64,000 nt of DNA from the NCBI RefSeq assembly GCF_021631985.1, contig NZ_CP070225.1:1922001-1986000 (forward strand), written 5' to 3'. This DNA is from Sandaracinus amylolyticus. Lineage in GTDB: Bacteria > Myxococcota_A > Polyangia > Polyangiales > Sandaracinaceae. The position numbers and the translations under genes are program-made. Below the pieces are notes generated by a model. The model had not been told where the DNA came from, ran no database searches, and saw nothing but the letters and a program-made list of their open reading frames with translations. Positions 23,702 to 33,186 of the stretch are shown one piece after another; position 1 is the first letter of the stretch; each line of letters starts with the position of its first letter.

Positions 23702-24304
23702 GTGGCGCGCACCGCGTTCCCTTCGGACCCGAGCGGATTCGTCGATCCTCCTTGGAACACCCCGCTCGACGTGCAGTCGGTGATCCGCGCGATCCCGGAG
23801 AGCGCGACGATCGCGGGGATGTACCTCGAGCCGCTGGTGCGCGAGGCGCGACGGCTCGGGCGCTCGCTGCCCTCGGCGCGGCAGCGCTACGTCGCGTTCC
23901 AGTTCTATCCGCTGCGCGAGCACGTGACGGTGCTCGTCGAGGGCACGCAGGCGCTCTTCCCGGAGCTGTCGATGCGCGAGGCCCTTCGGAAGCTGGGCCG
24001 TGGCGCGCCGAGGGCGCTGGTGCAGACGACGCTCGGGAAGATCGTGCTCGGCTCGACCGAGGGCGTGCTGCAGTCGCTCGACGCGATCGTGAAGACGTAC
24101 AACACGAACATCAAACCGGCGCGCGCGGAGACGATCGAGTCGTCGACCCACGGCGCGATCGTGCGCCTCGAGCGCGTGCCGTTCCTCCTCGACTCGCACC
24201 ACGTCGGCGTGTTCGAGGGCTCGATGAGCTACGCGGGCGTGCGCGGGACCGTGAAGGTGCGGATGCGCGGCGCCGATGCCGCGGACTTCCTCTGCGAGTG
24301 GTGA
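23702..24304 (+). CDS. DUF2378 (TIGR02265) family protein
   Basis: A 200-residue soluble protein of the paralogous family that is expanded in myxobacteria. GTG 23702 is preferred to ATG 23642: CACACT, a weak TANNNT relative, lies 7 nt before it, and the extra 20 residues are Arg/Cys-rich. Family-like features are an early GMYLEPLVREARR helix, YVAFQFYPLREHV, an LRKLGRGAPRA turn and a C-terminal strand pair around SYAGVRGTVKVRMRG. The function of the family is unknown. It stands alone between the RND operon and a convergent reductase. Confidence 0.72.
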   Translation: MARTAFPSDPSGFVDPPWNTPLDVQSVIRAIPESATIAGMYLEPLVREARRLGRSLPSARQRYVAFQFYPLREHVTVLVEGTQALFPELSMREALRKLGRGAPRALVQTTLGKIVLGSTEGVLQSLDAIVKTYNTNIKPARAETIESSTHGAIVRLERVPFLLDSHHVGVFEGSMSYAGVRGTVKVRMRGADAADFLCEW

Positions 24305-24337
24305 GCGCTGCACGACGAGCAGCGAGCACCGCGCCAG

Positions 24338-25063
24338 CTAGTAGTTGTGCAGCACGAGCGTGGGATCGCCGCCGCGCTCGGCGACCATCGCGCGCAGCTC
24401 CTTCACCATCGCGCTCTGGCCGACCGCGATGAACGCGGCGCGCCCGAAGTCCCGCACGCGCTCGAGCACCACGTCCTGGGCGCGCACACCGCTCAGCGTC
24501 CCGTCGGACCGTGGGAACGAGTAGTGGAGACGCACGTCCACGCCGTGGTCGCGCCAGCGCTCGACGTCCTCGGGGACCGCGAGGTGCGCCGCGCTGCGCA
24601 GGCCGTGATCGAGCGAGATGGCGCCCCATCGATCGCGCTCGCGCAGAACGCTCTCGAGCGCCGAGCGCACTGGCGCGATCGCGGTGCCGGTCGCGACGAA
24701 GTAGAGGTCGCGACCCATCGCGCGCTTCAGCGCGAAGCCTTCGCCCGCCGGCATCGTGATCTCGAGCGGGCTGCCGACCGGCATCGCGGCGAGACGGTCC
24801 GCGGCCTCGCCGCCCTCGGGGTTCGGCGTGCGGATCAGGAAGCGCAGCGCGCGCTCGTGCGGCGCGGAGAGCATCGCGAAGATGCCCTCGTGCGGCGGGC
24901 CTCCCTCGGTCGCGACGCGCACGCGGCAGAACTGCCCCGCGTGCTCGAAGCGCTCGAGCGCGCCCTCCGGCGCGTCGAGCTCGAGCGTCATCTGATCCGC
25001 GGCCACCGGGCTCCGCGCGCGGAGGGTGCTCGGGGAATAGGCGCTGAACTCGGGGAGAGGCAT
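24338..25063 (-). CDS. FAD/NAD(P)-dependent oxidoreductase (ferredoxin reductase-like)
   Basis: A 241-residue protein of the ferredoxin-NADP reductase superfamily. The N-terminal barrel contains an FAD-site variant (FAMLSAPHERALRFLIR). The C-terminal Rossmann part carries YFVATGTAIAPVRSALES, the typical nicotinamide-binding GTGxAP block, and ends in an aromatic (HNY), common in these reductases. It has no iron-sulfur or globin domain, so it needs a separate electron partner. It lies 51 bp after the SurA-like gene on the same strand and could be expressed with it. Confidence 0.85.
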   Translation of the reverse strand: MPLPEFSAYSPSTLRARSPVAADQMTLELDAPEGALERFEHAGQFCRVRVATEGGPPHEGIFAMLSAPHERALRFLIRTPNPEGGEAADRLAAMPVGSPLEITMPAGEGFALKRAMGRDLYFVATGTAIAPVRSALESVLRERDRWGAISLDHGLRSAAHLAVPEDVERWRDHGVDVRLHYSFPRSDGTLSGVRAQDVVLERVRDFGRAAFIAVGQSAMVKELRAMVAERGGDPTLVLHNY

Positions 25064-25114
25064 GCGGTGCTCGAAGAGCCGTACCGCGCCACGCCTCGCC
25101 CGTCGAGAGGGCGC

Positions 25115-26113
25115 CTACTGATCCAGCCGGCGCTCGATGATCGCGCGGCGTCGCAGCTCCTCGAGGAAGAGCTCCTCCTGCCGCGTCATCGCCTCCTGCA
25201 TCATCTCGCGATAGATGTCCATGCGGACGTCGTCGTACGCGGGCAGCGCGTCGCTCGCGAGATCGCGGTTCACGAGGTGCAGGATGAACACCGCGTTCGA
25301 CGCCTCGCTGCGCACCGGCGACGAGACCTCGCCCTCCTCGAGCGTCAGCAGCACCTCGGAGAGCTCGGGCGCGAGATCGCGCTCCGAGATCCGTCCGGTC
25401 TCGCCGCCGCCGTGCTCGTCCATCGCCGACGCGAAGTCCTCTTCGGTCTCGATGCCCGCGCGGATGTCGTCGGCGTCGCGCATCGCCTGGTGGATGTCGG
25501 TCGCGCTCGCATCGGCGGGCAGCGGCAGGCGGATGTACTCGGCCTCGAACGTCGCCTCGCGCCGCGCGCGCACCGCCATCTCGTCGTAGCGGCGACGCAC
25601 GTCCTCTTCGGTGATGTTCACCCGGCCGCGCACGCGCTGGTTGAGCACCTTGAGGCGCAGCAGCTGCTGGCGGACGTCGCGACGGTATTGCTGCGGGCTG
25701 AAGCCCTGCGCGCGCACCGCCTCCCAGAACTCGCGCTCCTCGAGGCCGCTCTGGGTCCGCACGTTGTCGATCGCGGTGGACACCTCGGAGGTCGAGACCG
25801 TGACGTCCTCTTCGTCCGCGGCCTGCAGGATCAGGCGCTCGTCGATCATGCGATCGAGGAGCTGCGTGTAGATCTGCTGCACCGCCTGCATGCGCTGCGC
25901 TTCGGTCGGCGCCTGCATCGCGCGGCGCAGGAAGGGCGCGGCCTTCTGTCGCAGATCGGACAGGAAGATCGCCTCGTCGTTCACCACCGCGACGACACGC
26001 TCGATCACCTCGGCGTGTGTGGTCGCGGCGACCGAGAGCGAGAGCAGCGACGACGCGAGGACGGCGCCGAGCAGACGGATGGGCAGGGCTGTGCGGCGCA
26101 CGTTCGTCGTCAT
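25115..26113 (-). CDS. SurA-like periplasmic chaperone/peptidyl-prolyl isomerase
   Basis: A 332-residue secreted protein (signal ends near TTHAEV). The N-terminal SurA domain begins with ERVVAVVNDEAIFLSDLRQK, the hallmark segment, and continues as helices to about residue 165. A parvulin-like domain follows (about 180-290) with GGGETGRISERDLAPELSEVL and a NAVFILHLVNRD strand; several canonical parvulin active-site positions look diverged, so chaperone activity may dominate. It should assist outer-membrane protein folding. It starts 8 nt after the stop of a second PpiC-type gene. Confidence 0.88.
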   Translation of the reverse strand: MTTNVRRTALPIRLLGAVLASSLLSLSVAATTHAEVIERVVAVVNDEAIFLSDLRQKAAPFLRRAMQAPTEAQRMQAVQQIYTQLLDRMIDERLILQAADEEDVTVSTSEVSTAIDNVRTQSGLEEREFWEAVRAQGFSPQQYRRDVRQQLLRLKVLNQRVRGRVNITEEDVRRRYDEMAVRARREATFEAEYIRLPLPADASATDIHQAMRDADDIRAGIETEEDFASAMDEHGGGETGRISERDLAPELSEVLLTLEEGEVSSPVRSEASNAVFILHLVNRDLASDALPAYDDVRMDIYREMMQEAMTRQEELFLEELRRRAIIERRLDQ

Positions 26114-26121
26114 CGGCGTGC

Positions 26122-27207
26122 TCACTGCGGCGGCGCGGTCGGAGCCTGCTTGGTCGGCGGGCGCGGACGGCGCGGCGCGGTCGGCGGCGTGGGCGTGCTC
26201 GGCTCGGGCGTGCTCGGCTGCATCGGGGTCGCGTCCGCGGGCGCGTCGATGTGCACCTGCGAGAGCAGGTCGAGGTTCTCCTCGACGTCGGCCTCGCCGC
26301 GCAGTCGCGTCACCAGCTCCTCGACGGCCTGCTCGCGGCGCTCGCGCCACAGGCGATGGCGGATGGGACGCGTCGCCTCCTCGAGGCTCCGGCTCAGCGC
26401 GGCGCGACGGCCCGTGAGCTTCACGATGTGGAAGCCGCGCTCGGTCTGCACGAGCTCGCCGTGCACGCCGCCGATCGTGGTGATCGAGAACGCGGCGCGC
26501 GCGACCTCGTCGGGCACCGCGGGATCCTCGGGCTGGCGCTCCTCGGGGCGCGAGAAGAAGCGCAGGTCGCCGAAACGATCGCGCGTCTCGGGGTCCTCGT
26601 TGTGCCGCTCGGCGAGCTCGCGGAAGGCGCGCACGTTCGTCGGGTCCTCGAGCACCTGGCGAAGCACGCGCTCGGCCGTCGCGCGGTTCCGGATGAGGAT
26701 GTGGCTCGCGCGCACCTGCTCCGGCTTGTTGAACTCGCCGCGGTGCGCCTCGTAGTAGCGGCGCACGTCCTCGTCGCTGACGTCCGAGAGCTGGATGCGA
26801 TCCTCGTACTGCTGCTTGAGGAAGCGCCGGATGAGGATCTGCTTCCGCGTGCGCTGCACGTCGGGGAGATCGTCGAAGCCCTCGCGATCGGCCTCCTGCG
26901 CGAGGAGCTCGAAGCGGACCATCTGGTCGATGAGCTCGCGGCGGCGCTCGGGGCTGTTGTAGCGAGCGCGGAGGAACGGGCCCTTCGACGCGATCTCGTC
27001 GGCGAACTCGCCGACCGTGATGGTGCGGTCGCCGATCTTCGCGAGGGTCTCCGCGGCTTGGGCCTCGGTCAGGCCGTGGCGGAGCGTGGGCTCCGCGGAG
27101 GTGCCTGTCTGCGTGGTGGTCGCCGGCGTGTCGCCGTCGTCGCCGCAGGCGAGCGCGATGGAGCCGAGGGCCGAGAGGGCGAGGAGGATGAGAAGGCGCC
27201 GATGCAT
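26122..27207 (-). CDS. PpiC-type peptidyl-prolyl isomerase lipoprotein
   Basis: A 361-residue lipoprotein (signal ends LALAC, Cys21 in the corrected frame). Helical N-terminal chaperone part (about 55-165), then a parvulin domain with RASHILIRN, RFGDLRFFSR and GFHIVKLTGR, the standard PpiC landmarks. A Pro/Thr/Lys tail of about 45 residues follows, with PSTPEPSTPTPPTAP. It probably works with the adjacent SurA-like protein on outer-membrane or secreted clients; this genome encodes very many of those. No Shine-Dalgarno is evident upstream of the ATG. Confidence 0.87.
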   Translation of the reverse strand: MHRRLLILLALSALGSIALACGDDGDTPATTTQTGTSAEPTLRHGLTEAQAAETLAKIGDRTITVGEFADEIASKGPFLRARYNSPERRRELIDQMVRFELLAQEADREGFDDLPDVQRTRKQILIRRFLKQQYEDRIQLSDVSDEDVRRYYEAHRGEFNKPEQVRASHILIRNRATAERVLRQVLEDPTNVRAFRELAERHNEDPETRDRFGDLRFFSRPEERQPEDPAVPDEVARAAFSITTIGGVHGELVQTERGFHIVKLTGRRAALSRSLEEATRPIRHRLWRERREQAVEELVTRLRGEADVEENLDLLSQVHIDAPADATPMQPSTPEPSTPTPPTAPRRPRPPTKQAPTAPPQ

Positions 27208-27300
27208 GGGCGAAGCGTGGGGACGGGTACCACGGGGGCCCGGTCGAAGCCAGAGCCGACGGTGCGCGGGCGAGAGAGAGCCGGCGACGTGCCCCGCCGA

Positions 27301-27510
27301 GCCGGATGCCGCGCTCCCGGGGCCTCCGGCGCGCTCCGGAGGCGTGCGACGCGCTCCGCCCGGCCGGATGTGGCGCTCCAGGGGGCTTCCGACGCGCCTC
27401 GGGAGCTTCCGACGCGCTCCCGAGGCTTCCGACGCGCCCCGGCAGCTTCCGACGCGCGTGAGAGCGCCGCTCGGACGGCGTCGGAAGCCTTGCGGGCGCG
27501 TCGGAAGCCT
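27301..27510. repeat. 20-bp-period tandem repeat array with inverted end units
   Basis: This is the window's only gene-free stretch over 300 bp (27208-27509). About eight units with 20-22 bp spacing share GCGCTCC or GCTTCCGACGCGC. Exact copies of GCTTCCGACGCGC start at 27385, 27405, 27425 and 27445; GCGCTCC phases at 27311, 27331, 27351 and 27373. Two units at the right end (ending 27488 and 27508) are inverted. Nothing in the rest of the gap (27208-27300) is recognisable. Confidence 0.75.
27423..27510 (-). terminator. nested hairpins formed by inverted repeat units
   Basis: AGGCTTCCGACGCGCCC (27423-27439) is a perfect 17-bp inverted match to 27494-27510, which touches the stop codon of the vWA gene. 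Inside it, 27445-27455 pairs with 27478-27488. The minus-strand RNA would fold into a stem just after the eight-gene operon. Confidence 0.5.
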
Positions 27511-30395
27511 CAGCGACGCTTCTTCTTCCGCTCGAGCAGGCTCTCGGCGAGCGAGGACGGGGGCGCGGGCGCCCGGGGGGCCTCGGGGGGCGTCGCGGTG
27601 GGCTCCGAGCGCGGGGGCGCGACGACCGGCGGCGCGATGGGCGCGTCCGCCGACTGCTGGGCGCGCGCGATCTCGGGGGCGACCTCTTGGTGCGCGCGCT
27701 GCTTCGCGCTGCGCAGTGCCTCGAGCGTGGCGAGTGGGGTGGGGGCGGGCGGACGACGCGCCGGGGCACGGAGACGCGCCGGCACCAGGCGCTCGAGCCA
27801 CTCGCGCGGCAGCACGAGCCGGCGCAGCGCGACCGAGATCAACATCAGCCACATCGCGGCGAGCAAGAGCTCCTGCCACAGCGGCGCGTACGCCCACGCG
27901 GGCTCGGGGCGATCGACGAAGACGCGATCGAGATCCGCGAGGACCTGACCGCCGGTGAGCGCCGCGATCTGGGCGAGCCGCGCGCGATCGGTGCCCTCGC
28001 CCCGCAGCTCGTCGCCGCGCGCCCGCACCAGGCCCGCGGTGCCGACGAGGCCACCGCGGCCTTCGTCGTCGGCGACCTCGCGCACCGTGACGAGGTACGA
28101 GCCCGGCGCGCTGGCATCGAAGCGCGACTCGTAGCGACCGGGGCCGGTCTGCGCGAGCGGGACCTCGATCGATCGCCCGCCCGGCGCGGCGACCGTCGCG
28201 ACGAGCTCGAGGTAGTTGCGGTAGCGCCCGTCCTCGTCGATCGCCTCGACGCGGATCTCGCCCTCGCTGCCGCGCATCGCGAGGTGCACGCCGGCGTCGC
28301 GTCGCTCCGGCGAGCGCGCGAGGGTGCGCGCGAGCTGACCGAACATCCGCGCGTAGCCGGGCCACGAGAGCCAGCTGCGCGCGAAGCGCGCGCCGGCGTC
28401 GGTCGCGAACACCGCGCCGCGCCCCACGCCGGCTTGCCACTCGAGCAGCAGCGGGTCCTCGCCGCGCGCGATCGCGAGCGTGCTCGCGCGCGGTCGGGCG
28501 TTGACGACGACGAAGCCGTCGAGCGCGGGAGCGGACGCGAAGTCGACGCCCTCGGTGGCCTGCGAGGGAGAGCCCGCGGTGGGTCGGAACGCCTCCTCGA
28601 CCACCGCCGAGCGGCTCGCCGCGATCGTCTCCTGGGTGAAGATGCGCGGGAGCTCGGTCATGTCGTCGACGATGTAGAAGCGACCGTTGCCGAGCCGCGA
28701 GAGCACCTCGAGCTCGGGCGAGTCGGGGCCCGCGCCCATCGAGACGATCGAGGTCGTGATCCCGGCGCGCGCGGCCTCGGTCACCAGCGTGCGGGCGCGG
28801 TTCATCTCCTCGGAGTCCGAGCCGTCGCTGAAGAGCAGGAGATGCTTGAGCTGCGTCTGCTGCTCGCGCAGCAGCGAGAAGCTCGCGTCGAGGGTGACGT
28901 CGACGTAGATGCCGCCGCCGCCCGGCTGCGCGGCGCGGATCGGGCCCGCGAGCATCGCGGGGTTGGTCACCGAGGTCATCGGGAGCGTCCACGTGACCTC
29001 GGTGTCGACGTGCGCGACCGCGACGCGATCCATCGGCGAGAGCAGCTCGGCGGAGCGCGCGGCGGCCTCGTTCGCGAGGTCGAGCTTCATCACGCCGGGC
29101 GCGACCTCGACCGTCATCGAGCCGCTCTTGTCGATCGCGATCACCATCGCGAGCGACGCGCGGTCGCGGCGGCGGCGCAGATCGAAGGTCGCGGGGAGCA
29201 CCTCTTCGATCGGCGTGTACGCGTAGCCGCCGAGGCCGAACGCGTCGCGCACGCCGGTCATCAGGAGGCCGCCGCCCATGTCGCGCACGTACGCGCGCAC
29301 GGCCTGCATCTGGTCCTGGGTGAAGGCGCGCGCGTTGAGATCGGAGAGGACGAGGAGATCGAACGACGCGAGCTCGCCGAGATCGACCGGCACGCCCTCG
29401 CGGCCTCGCACCTCGACGTCGAGGCCGGCGCGGCGGATCGCCTCCGCGAGCGCCCCCGCTTCCTCGGGGCGATCGGAGAGCACGAGGGCGCGCGATGCCC
29501 CGGAGACGCGGAGGAACGCGCCGCCCTCGTTGTTCTCGGGCGCGCCGTCGGTGCTCGCCTCGACGGGCTCGATCAGCACGTCGTAGCGGTGCACGCCGGG
29601 ATCGCTCGCGACGTCGCGCATCGTCAGCACGTCGCCGCCCGCGCGCACGTGGGTGGTGCCCTCGGCGATCGGCGCGCCGTCGCGCGAGACGCGCACCCGC
29701 ACCTCGGCGTCGTGGGTCGCGCGGGTGACGATGCGCAGCTCGATCGGCTGACCGGGATCGGCGGCGCGCGGCATCTGCACGCGCTCGACCGCGATCTCGG
29801 GGCGCGGTGCGCGCTCGATCGGGAGCACGTCGATCGCGACGCCGCGTCCGGCGGCGATCTGTGCGGCGGCGAGCGCGTCGCCCTGGGTCTCGACTCCGTC
29901 GCTGACGAGCACGACGCGGCCTGCGTGCTCGGCGGGGAGATCGGCGAGGGCGCGACGGATCGCGGCGCCGAGATCGGTGGCGTCGCGAGGGATCGGCGCG
30001 GTGGAGCGCGCGAGGGGAGGGCGCGGCGAAGGGACGACCTCGGTCGCGGCCTCGGCGCCGAACACGACGACGCCCGCGAGATCGTCGGCGCGCATCGACT
30101 CGGTCGCGCGCCGCGCGCGCTCGAACGCCTCGGCGGCGCCCTCGTCGCCGGGACGATCGACGCTGCGCGAGCGATCGATCGCGAACACGACGGCGACCCG
30201 ATCGAGGCGCGAGCCGAGCTCGAGCCGCGCGAGCGCGAGCGCGGCACAGAGCGCGGCGAGCACGAGCGCGATCTGGATCGCGCGACGTCGTGGTCCGGCG
30301 TGCGACGAGGGCAGGGTGCGCACGCGCCACGCGACGAGCAGCACGAGCGGCACCCCGAGCGCGAGGAGCAGCGGCGCGGCGAGGCGCAGGCTCAC
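27510..30395 (-). CDS. membrane protein with two von Willebrand A-like domains
   Basis: A 961-residue protein starting at GTG 30395, overlapping the previous stop as GTGA. Two N-terminal transmembrane segments (about 5-23 and 41-58) precede a first vWA-like domain with a MIDAS-type DRSRS (75-79). A second vWA domain has an intact DKSGS (422-426), with HLLLFSDGSD downstream. Between and after them lie a glutamine-amidotransferase-like fold (SFDLLVLSDLN, GGLLMTGVRDAFG) and beta-sandwich segments. A further transmembrane segment lies near 865-885, followed by a Pro/Ala/Arg tail ending KKKRR. Related proteins accompany MoxR-DUF58 systems and are thought to assemble or mature complexes in the envelope. 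It is the last gene of the eight-gene operon. Confidence 0.85.
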   Translation of the reverse strand: MSLRLAAPLLLALGVPLVLLVAWRVRTLPSSHAGPRRRAIQIALVLAALCAALALARLELGSRLDRVAVVFAIDRSRSVDRPGDEGAAEAFERARRATESMRADDLAGVVVFGAEAATEVVPSPRPPLARSTAPIPRDATDLGAAIRRALADLPAEHAGRVVLVSDGVETQGDALAAAQIAAGRGVAIDVLPIERAPRPEIAVERVQMPRAADPGQPIELRIVTRATHDAEVRVRVSRDGAPIAEGTTHVRAGGDVLTMRDVASDPGVHRYDVLIEPVEASTDGAPENNEGGAFLRVSGASRALVLSDRPEEAGALAEAIRRAGLDVEVRGREGVPVDLGELASFDLLVLSDLNARAFTQDQMQAVRAYVRDMGGGLLMTGVRDAFGLGGYAYTPIEEVLPATFDLRRRRDRASLAMVIAIDKSGSMTVEVAPGVMKLDLANEAAARSAELLSPMDRVAVAHVDTEVTWTLPMTSVTNPAMLAGPIRAAQPGGGGIYVDVTLDASFSLLREQQTQLKHLLLFSDGSDSEEMNRARTLVTEAARAGITTSIVSMGAGPDSPELEVLSRLGNGRFYIVDDMTELPRIFTQETIAASRSAVVEEAFRPTAGSPSQATEGVDFASAPALDGFVVVNARPRASTLAIARGEDPLLLEWQAGVGRGAVFATDAGARFARSWLSWPGYARMFGQLARTLARSPERRDAGVHLAMRGSEGEIRVEAIDEDGRYRNYLELVATVAAPGGRSIEVPLAQTGPGRYESRFDASAPGSYLVTVREVADDEGRGGLVGTAGLVRARGDELRGEGTDRARLAQIAALTGGQVLADLDRVFVDRPEPAWAYAPLWQELLLAAMWLMLISVALRRLVLPREWLERLVPARLRAPARRPPAPTPLATLEALRSAKQRAHQEVAPEIARAQQSADAPIAPPVVAPPRSEPTATPPEAPRAPAPPSSLAESLLERKKKRR

Positions 30396-32320
30396 GCGGC
30401 CCCCCGGCGTGTCGCCCAGACCACCTCGATCGCGAGCACCACGAGGAGCGCCGCCGCGAGCCACGGCCACGCCTCGCGCGGCTCGCGACGCTCGCTCGCG
30501 CTCACCTCGGCGCCGCCCTCGCGCGACACGAAGCGCGCGCGGGGGCGCACGTCGCTCTCCTCGGTCGAGAGCAGGTTGCGCAGCGCGTGCACGCGGCGGC
30601 GGCCGATCTCCGCCTGGTAGGTGCCGGGCACCGCGGGCACGTCGACGATCGCCACGCCGCCGCGCGCGGTGGCCGACGACGAGCTGCCGTCGGGCGCGCG
30701 CACCACCACGGTCTCGCCGTCCGCTGCGGGCACGCGCAGCGGCTCGCCGATCGCGCCCTGCGCGATGCCCCCTGCGGCCCGCCGCGCGCGCACGCGCTCG
30801 AGCAGGTTGCGCACGAACACCACGAAGCCGGGGCGTCGCGGCCAGTCGCTGCGATCGGGATCGAAGCCGACGATCGTGGCCTCGCCGTCGGGGCGCTCGA
30901 GCACCGACACGATCGGGCCCGCCTCGCTGGTGACGATCGGGCGCGCCGACGCGCCGGTGATCGGTCGCGCCGCGGCGACGTGCACGTCGCGGAACGACAC
31001 GAAGCGGAGGCGGGGATCGCCCTCGTCCCACGTCACGATCGCGGGCCCGGTCGCCTCGGGGCCGAGGGTCACGCCGAGCGCGGCGTCGCCGGTGGGCGCG
31101 ATCGCGAGCACGTCCGCCGCTGGCCCAGCGCCGCTCGGCGGGGCGTCGGGCGTCGCGCCCGCGAACACGAGGAGACCGTCGAGATCGGGCGCGTCGGGAT
31201 CGTCGGCGCGGCGCTGCGCGAGCGCTTCGGGGCTCGTCGCGAAGAGCTCGACGTCGCGATCGGCGAGCAGCACGCGGCGGATCGACTCGGGGGCATCGCC
31301 GATCAGGAAGACCGGGAGACGTCGCGCGCCGGGGCTCGGCGCGACTGCGACGTCGTCGAGAGCGAGCGCGTCGCCGGTGCCGTGGGTGCCTTCTTCGTCC
31401 GACGCGAGCTCGACGCGCACCACCGCCGCGCGTCCCGACGCGTCGGGCGGCAGATCGGCGAGCATCACCACGCCCTCGGCGCGATCGGGCGAGACGCGCA
31501 CCCGGCGCGACGCGACCACGCCGCGCCCTTCGACGCTCGCGCTCACCCAGACCTCGGCATCGCTCGCTCCGAAGCGCACGAGGCGCGCGAAGATCTCGGC
31601 GCGATCGGGCGACTCCTCGCTCGGCCGCGGCCGCACGTCGATCGCGACGATCGCGGTGTTCTCGCGAGGCTCGGCGACCCGCTGCACCTCGACCTCGACG
31701 TCGGAGGGCAGGACGATCTCGCCGTCGATCGCGGCGTCGGTGAGCACCACGATGCGCGAGCCCGCGCTCGCATCGCGCAGACGCTCCGCGGCGAGCGCGA
31801 CGGCACCCTCGAGGCCCGCGCCGTTGCCGCGGGTGCGCAGGCGATCGATCGCGCGCTCGAGCGCGGCGCCGTCGCTGGTGGCGGGCGCGAGCACCGCGGC
31901 CTCGGCGCCGGCCTCGACGAGCATCATCGATCCGCCGGGCGGCAGTGATCGCGCGAGGGCGCGCGCCGCGCTCTGCGCGTGATCGAGGCGCGAGCGACCG
32001 TCCGCTTCGCGCGCTGCCATCGACGCCGAGGTGTCGACGATCACGGCGAGCCGCGCGCCCGAGGGCACCTGCCCCGCGCCCGCGGGACGTGCGAGCGCGA
32101 TCGCGCCCGCGATCAGCACGAGCGCCTGGAGCAGCAGCGAGAGGTGCGGGATGAGCTTCTTCCACGGGCGCTCCGCACGCAGATCGCGCAGCGCCTGCTC
32201 CCAGAGCAGCGTCGAGCCCACGACGCGCGCCTCGCGACGGCGCTTGAGCACGTAGAGCAGCACCAGCGGGCCGAGTAGGCCGAGCCACGCGAGCGACGCC
32301 GGCGAGAGAAGCTCCATCAC
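30392..32320 (-). CDS. BatA-like vWA membrane protein
   Basis: A 642-residue protein starting at GTG 32320, which overlaps the DUF58 stop as GTGA; ATG 32317 (TGATG) directly follows and is equally possible. Two N-terminal transmembrane segments flank a basic stretch with LYVLKRRREARVVGSTLLWEQ, as in BatA proteins. The vWA domain has MIDAS DTSAS (96-100). The middle is a diverged beta-rich region, and a C-terminal transmembrane segment lies near 615-635. It belongs with the adjacent DUF58 and MoxR genes; such trios act in envelope or metal-cofactor assembly in other bacteria. Confidence 0.87.
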   Translation of the reverse strand: MMELLSPASLAWLGLLGPLVLLYVLKRRREARVVGSTLLWEQALRDLRAERPWKKLIPHLSLLLQALVLIAGAIALARPAGAGQVPSGARLAVIVDTSASMAAREADGRSRLDHAQSAARALARSLPPGGSMMLVEAGAEAAVLAPATSDGAALERAIDRLRTRGNGAGLEGAVALAAERLRDASAGSRIVVLTDAAIDGEIVLPSDVEVEVQRVAEPRENTAIVAIDVRPRPSEESPDRAEIFARLVRFGASDAEVWVSASVEGRGVVASRRVRVSPDRAEGVVMLADLPPDASGRAAVVRVELASDEEGTHGTGDALALDDVAVAPSPGARRLPVFLIGDAPESIRRVLLADRDVELFATSPEALAQRRADDPDAPDLDGLLVFAGATPDAPPSGAGPAADVLAIAPTGDAALGVTLGPEATGPAIVTWDEGDPRLRFVSFRDVHVAAARPITGASARPIVTSEAGPIVSVLERPDGEATIVGFDPDRSDWPRRPGFVVFVRNLLERVRARRAAGGIAQGAIGEPLRVPAADGETVVVRAPDGSSSSATARGGVAIVDVPAVPGTYQAEIGRRRVHALRNLLSTEESDVRPRARFVSREGGAEVSASERREPREAWPWLAAALLVVLAIEVVWATRRGAA

Positions 32321-33186
32321 ACCGCTCGGGCGAGGTACTCGACGAGCACGTCCTCGAACGCGCGCTCGCCGACGCGGCCGTAGAAGAGCCCGCGCTTCTT
32401 CGCGTAGGACTCGAGCTCGACGAGGAACGCCGCGAGCCGCTGGCGATAGGCGCGCACTGCGCGCGCATCGAGCGAGACCTCGACCTTGCGACCGGTCTCG
32501 CTGTCGATCAGCTCGAGGTCGCCGCCCGGCGTGGGATCGAGCTCCTCGCGATCGAGCACGTGGAAGAGCACGGGCTCGTGCTTGTCGGCGATCAGGCGAT
32601 CGAGCGGCCGCGTGAAGCCGCGCGGATCGAGGAAGTCGCTGAGCACGACGACGAGCCCGGGGCGCGGGGAGCGCGCGAGGAATTCGTCGACGCCGCGCGC
32701 GAGATCGGTGTCGCCCGAGGGCTCGAGCTCGTCGAGGAAGCGCAGCAGCGGGCCCACTCGCTTGCGACCGCGCGACGCGGGCAGGGGACGCGACAGACGC
32801 GCGGCGAACGGCATCACCGCCACCCGCTCGCTGCCCGAGAGCCCGACGTAGCCGAGGCCCGCGGCGAGGCGCTTCGCGACGTCGATCTTGCGCGGCGTGC
32901 CGAGGCCCATCGACGCGCTGGTGTCGACGAGCAGGTAGAGCGAGAGATCCTCTTCGGCGACGAAGAGGCGCAGCACGAGCTCCTCGAGCCGCGCGTACGC
33001 GTTCCAGTCGATGCGACGCACGTCGTCGCCCGGGAAGTAGGGGCGGTGCTCGGCGAATTCGGCCGACGATCCGCGGTTCTTCGAGCGGCGCGCGCCCGAG
33101 GTCGCGCCCGCGAAGCGGCGCCGCACCGCGAGGCGGAGGCGCGCGAGCCGGCGCAGGAACTCGGGCTCGAGCAGCGAGCTGCTCAC
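32317..33186 (-). CDS. DUF58 family protein
   Basis: A 289-residue soluble protein starting at GTG 33186 (GTGA overlap with the permease stop). The DUF58 signature YFPGDDVRRIDW lies at 50-61, followed by a vWA fold with MIDAS DTSAS (88-92). DUF58 proteins nearly always accompany a MoxR AAA+ ATPase, as here. They are thought to act as adaptors linking the ATPase to clients. The protein is shorter than many DUF58 members because it lacks the N-terminal transmembrane pair. Confidence 0.92.
   Translation of the reverse strand: MSSSLLEPEFLRRLARLRLAVRRRFAGATSGARRSKNRGSSAEFAEHRPYFPGDDVRRIDWNAYARLEELVLRLFVAEEDLSLYLLVDTSASMGLGTPRKIDVAKRLAAGLGYVGLSGSERVAVMPFAARLSRPLPASRGRKRVGPLLRFLDELEPSGDTDLARGVDEFLARSPRPGLVVVLSDFLDPRGFTRPLDRLIADKHEPVLFHVLDREELDPTPGGDLELIDSETGRKVEVSLDARAVRAYRQRLAAFLVELESYAKKRGLFYGRVGERAFEDVLVEYLARAV

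Noticed and set aside
23702-24304. Roadblock or Ras-related role for the DUF2378 protein
   Set aside because: Sequence blocks fit the TIGR02265 family better; no GTPase motifs.
27301-27510. CRISPR array
   Set aside because: Units are 20-22 bp, imperfect and directly adjacent with no spacers; no cas genes.
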